From a bacterium (GTDB lineage Bacteria; Planctomycetota; UBA8108; UBA1146), in NCBI GenBank assembly GCA_029976805.1, contig JAPOLY010000027.1:1-34757 (forward strand): a stretch of 34,757 bases of DNA, in the 5' to 3' direction. The translations under genes and the position numbers were made by a program. The notes under the pieces are model-generated. The model ran no database searches. It saw only the letters and a list, made by a program, of their open reading frames with translations, and had not been told where the DNA came from. Numbering within the stretch: position 1 is the stretch's first letter; the number at the start of each line of letters is the position of its first letter. Below are positions 32,799 through 34,757 of the stretch, piece after piece.

Positions 32799-34757
32799 AT
32801 CACTGCCCAGCTTTCTCTCCAGCTCCCACAAGGTTTGGCCTGTGGTGGTTGATCCTCTTGCTAATCTGGGCTTTTCCAAATACCGGAGAAGGGCAAAACG
32901 GAGACAGAAAAGGGGAAGTCCAGCAGGAGAACTGGCGCCGGTGGAACGTACCGGAAGCTCCCGTACTCTCACCGGAGGAAGCTCTGGCTTCCTTTCAAAT
33001 CGCTCCTGGATTCCGCATTGAGTTGGCGGCCAGCGAACCTTCCGTCGTCGATCCTGTTGCCATGGCATGGGATGAAGATGGTCGGCTTTGGGTCGTCGAG
33101 ATGCGTTCTTACATGCCCGATGTGGATGGCAATGGTGAAACTGACCCGGTTGGACAAATCGGGGTGCTGGAGGATCTGAATGGGGATGGTTTCTATGAAA
33201 CCCGTCACACATTCCTCGACCGCCTCATCAATCCACGGGCGATCAGTATCGTCGAAGGAGGCGTCCTGATCGGGGAACCTCCAAATCTCTGGTACTGCCA
33301 GGACTTCGACGGGGACTATCGCTGCGATCGAAGGACGAGGGTCAGTCACTATGGAACCGACGACCCCGATCATGTCGAACACACCGATAATGGTCTTGTC
33401 AGGGCACTCGACAACTGGATTTACAATTCGAAGAGCAGTCGAAAATTCCGCTTCGATCTGGTGGAGGGAAAGCCGCACCTGATCGACGCACCCACAGCAT
33501 TTCGGGGGCAGTGGGGAATCGTTCAGGACGATCTCGGCCGGTTACACTACAACCACAACTCGACATGGATCCTCGCCGATCCATTACCAACTGAGCTGCT
33601 TCTGGCGAACCCCTGGTGTGGCAAGACGATCGGACAGCCTGCAAGGGCCGGGCGAACCGTAATCCCCGATCCATCCACCTGGCCGGTACGGATCAATCCG
33701 GGAATCAACCGGGGTTATCAGAGCCCCATGCTGCGGGCAGACGGTCGATTGAAAAGAAACACCGCAGCTTCCGGTGTTGCCATCCTTCGCAGTGACCGTT
33801 GGGGACCCGATTGGAATGGCAGGGCTTTTGTTCCCGAAGCAGCGGGGAATCTCGTCGCAGCCTTCGAAGTGCAGGAAAACGGTACCGAGCTTCAAGGGCG
33901 ACAGATGGTTTGGGAGCATCCGGAATATGGTCAACAGGCTTTTCTGGCCAGTACCGATGAAAGATTTCGCCCCGTCGATGCAAAGCTCGGACCGGACGGG
34001 CACCTCTACATCATCGACATGTACCGGGGCATCATTCAACACCGTCAGTTCGTCACCAGTTATCTGCGCAAACAGATCGAGGAAAGAGGTCTGGCTGAAC
34101 CGGTCGGACTCGGAAGAATCTGGCGGATTGTCCCCGAGAAAAACGATTCCTCTCCAGCCGATACCGTGACCGACCTCTCCAATCTTCAGAGCATCGAAGG
34201 TCAGGTTACCGCTCTCAGTGATTCGAATGGCTGGATTCGGGATACCGCTCAACGCCTGTTGGTCGAATCCGCTTCACCCGCCATTGTTCCTCTTTTGAAA
34301 CCGGTACTGGGAGATGAAGAGGCCTTTCTGGCAGGGAGAGTCCATTCGCTGCGAACACTTGCAGGCTTGGGCCAGTTGAACAGTGCAGATCTCAACACAG
34401 TGCTGTCTTCCTCCAGCCCTGATTTACGGCGTATCGGCTGTCAGGTATTGGCTGAGCTGACCACTCCCGATTCTGACTGGCAAAACTGTATACCAGCCCT
34501 GATCACACCACAGAGAGGTGAATCTCGGATCGACACGATGCATCGGGTCATCGCTCTTTCCGCCATGAAGGAAAATGAAATTGCCCTCACAGGTCTCTTC
34601 TCGATCCTCAGGGACCACGGCGATTCCCCCCATGTTCGACTTGCCGCACTCAGCCAGTGGGACGACTACCAGGTGGAAAGACTCAGTCGCTTTCTGTCGA
34701 CCGATTTTGCCAGCGAGGATTTCCCCGGATTTCTTTCACTCGTCAATGAAGTCACCC
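32795..34757 (+). CDS. PVC-type membrane-bound dehydrogenase, C-terminus cut by window edge
   Basis: Partial gene: 654 codons are open from ATG 32795 to the window edge. A signal peptide or anchor (LWWLILLLIWAFPNTGEG) is followed by the N-terminal six-bladed propeller region typical of the PVC membrane-bound dehydrogenase family: FQIAPGFRIELAASEPSVVD, PVAMAWDEDGRLWVVEMRSY, GVLEDLNGDGFYE, LGPDGHLYIIDMYRGIIQHR and YLRKQIEERGL, ending GRIWRIVPE around residue 450. The visible remainder is helical and repeat-like (RVHSLRTLAGLGQL, PDLRRIGCQVLAEL, HVRLAALSQW), consistent with HEAT repeats. Family members usually end in a c-type heme CxxCH domain, which would lie beyond the window. The family is greatly expanded in Planctomycetes, Verrucomicrobia and relatives; substrates are unknown. 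Confidence 0.92.
   Translation, partial: MNHCPAFSPAPTRFGLWWLILLLIWAFPNTGEGQNGDRKGEVQQENWRRWNVPEAPVLSPEEALASFQIAPGFRIELAASEPSVVDPVAMAWDEDGRLWVVEMRSYMPDVDGNGETDPVGQIGVLEDLNGDGFYETRHTFLDRLINPRAISIVEGGVLIGEPPNLWYCQDFDGDYRCDRRTRVSHYGTDDPDHVEHTDNGLVRALDNWIYNSKSSRKFRFDLVEGKPHLIDAPTAFRGQWGIVQDDLGRLHYNHNSTWILADPLPTELLLANPWCGKTIGQPARAGRTVIPDPSTWPVRINPGINRGYQSPMLRADGRLKRNTAASGVAILRSDRWGPDWNGRAFVPEAAGNLVAAFEVQENGTELQGRQMVWEHPEYGQQAFLASTDERFRPVDAKLGPDGHLYIIDMYRGIIQHRQFVTSYLRKQIEERGLAEPVGLGRIWRIVPEKNDSSPADTVTDLSNLQSIEGQVTALSDSNGWIRDTAQRLLVESASPAIVPLLKPVLGDEEAFLAGRVHSLRTLAGLGQLNSADLNTVLSSSSPDLRRIGCQVLAELTTPDSDWQNCIPALITPQRGESRIDTMHRVIALSAMKENEIALTGLFSILRDHGDSPHVRLAALSQWDDYQVERLSRFLSTDFASEDFPGFLSLVNEVT

Noticed and set aside
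1-34757. tRNA, rRNA, prophage, insertion sequence, restriction or defence genes
   Set aside because: I looked for transposase or integrase motifs, terminal repeats and RNA gene signatures and recognised none. I could not run covariance-model searches.

Overview
The window looks like chromosomal DNA of a planctomycete (Planctomycetota, PVC group). Three things point there. A secreted di-heme protein carries two dockerin-like GDxNxDGxxN repeats followed by a CGPDPTxDxLxC motif. The gene at the right edge is a PVC-type membrane-bound dehydrogenase. The left third is a MoxR/DUF58/vWA operon of the type common in planctomycetes. There are no rRNA or tRNA genes, insertion sequences, phage genes or CRISPR arrays. 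Gene density is high and most genes within an operon overlap by 1, 4 or 11 bases. The phylum call is inference from protein families, not from a marker-gene tree.

Layout. (1) 1-13294, minus strand: an eight-gene operon read from right to left: MoxR AAA+ ATPase, DUF58 protein, BatA-type vWA membrane protein, second vWA membrane protein, PQQ-type beta-propeller, alpha/alpha-barrel (prenyltransferase/squalene-oxidase-repeat) protein, DUF4175-like membrane protein, and an exported coiled-coil protein that runs off the left edge inside a perfect 9-bp tandem repeat encoding Gln-Gln-Gly. (2) 13295-13891: a long GC-rich divergent intergenic region with no convincing gene. (3) 13892-19264, plus strand: guaB (strikingly eukaryote-like), guaA, two tiny single-helix ORFs, then ribH-nusB-ftsY. 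(4) 19237-23204, minus strand: a matrixin-type lipoprotein metalloprotease whose 3' end overlaps ftsY, then, across a perfect-stem terminator, two di-heme cytochrome-type proteins, one with an N-terminal dockerin-like module. (5) 23380-24246, minus strand: a TauE/TSUP permease. (6) 24451-27272, plus strand: korA-korB, a 2-oxoacid:ferredoxin oxidoreductase. (7) 27292-32239, minus strand: ROK sugar kinase, nagA, tldD, tldE. (8) 32439 to the right edge, plus strand: an Mpo1-like (DUF962) membrane protein overlapping the start of a PVC-type dehydrogenase that is cut by the window edge.

How they work together. guaB and guaA convert IMP to XMP to GMP. ribH, nusB and ftsY are a housekeeping cluster for riboflavin synthesis, transcription antitermination and SRP-receptor function. 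KorAB would oxidise a 2-oxoacid with reduction of ferredoxin. The ROK kinase and NagA fit amino-sugar phosphorylation and deacetylation. TldD/TldE form a heterodimeric metalloprotease. The least understood part is the MoxR-to-coiled-coil operon. It combines a chaperone-like ATPase with three metal-ion-dependent adhesion site proteins and four exported or membrane proteins, and is the best candidate here for an uncharacterised envelope system. The two tiny membrane ORFs after guaA are the best candidates for overlooked genes.
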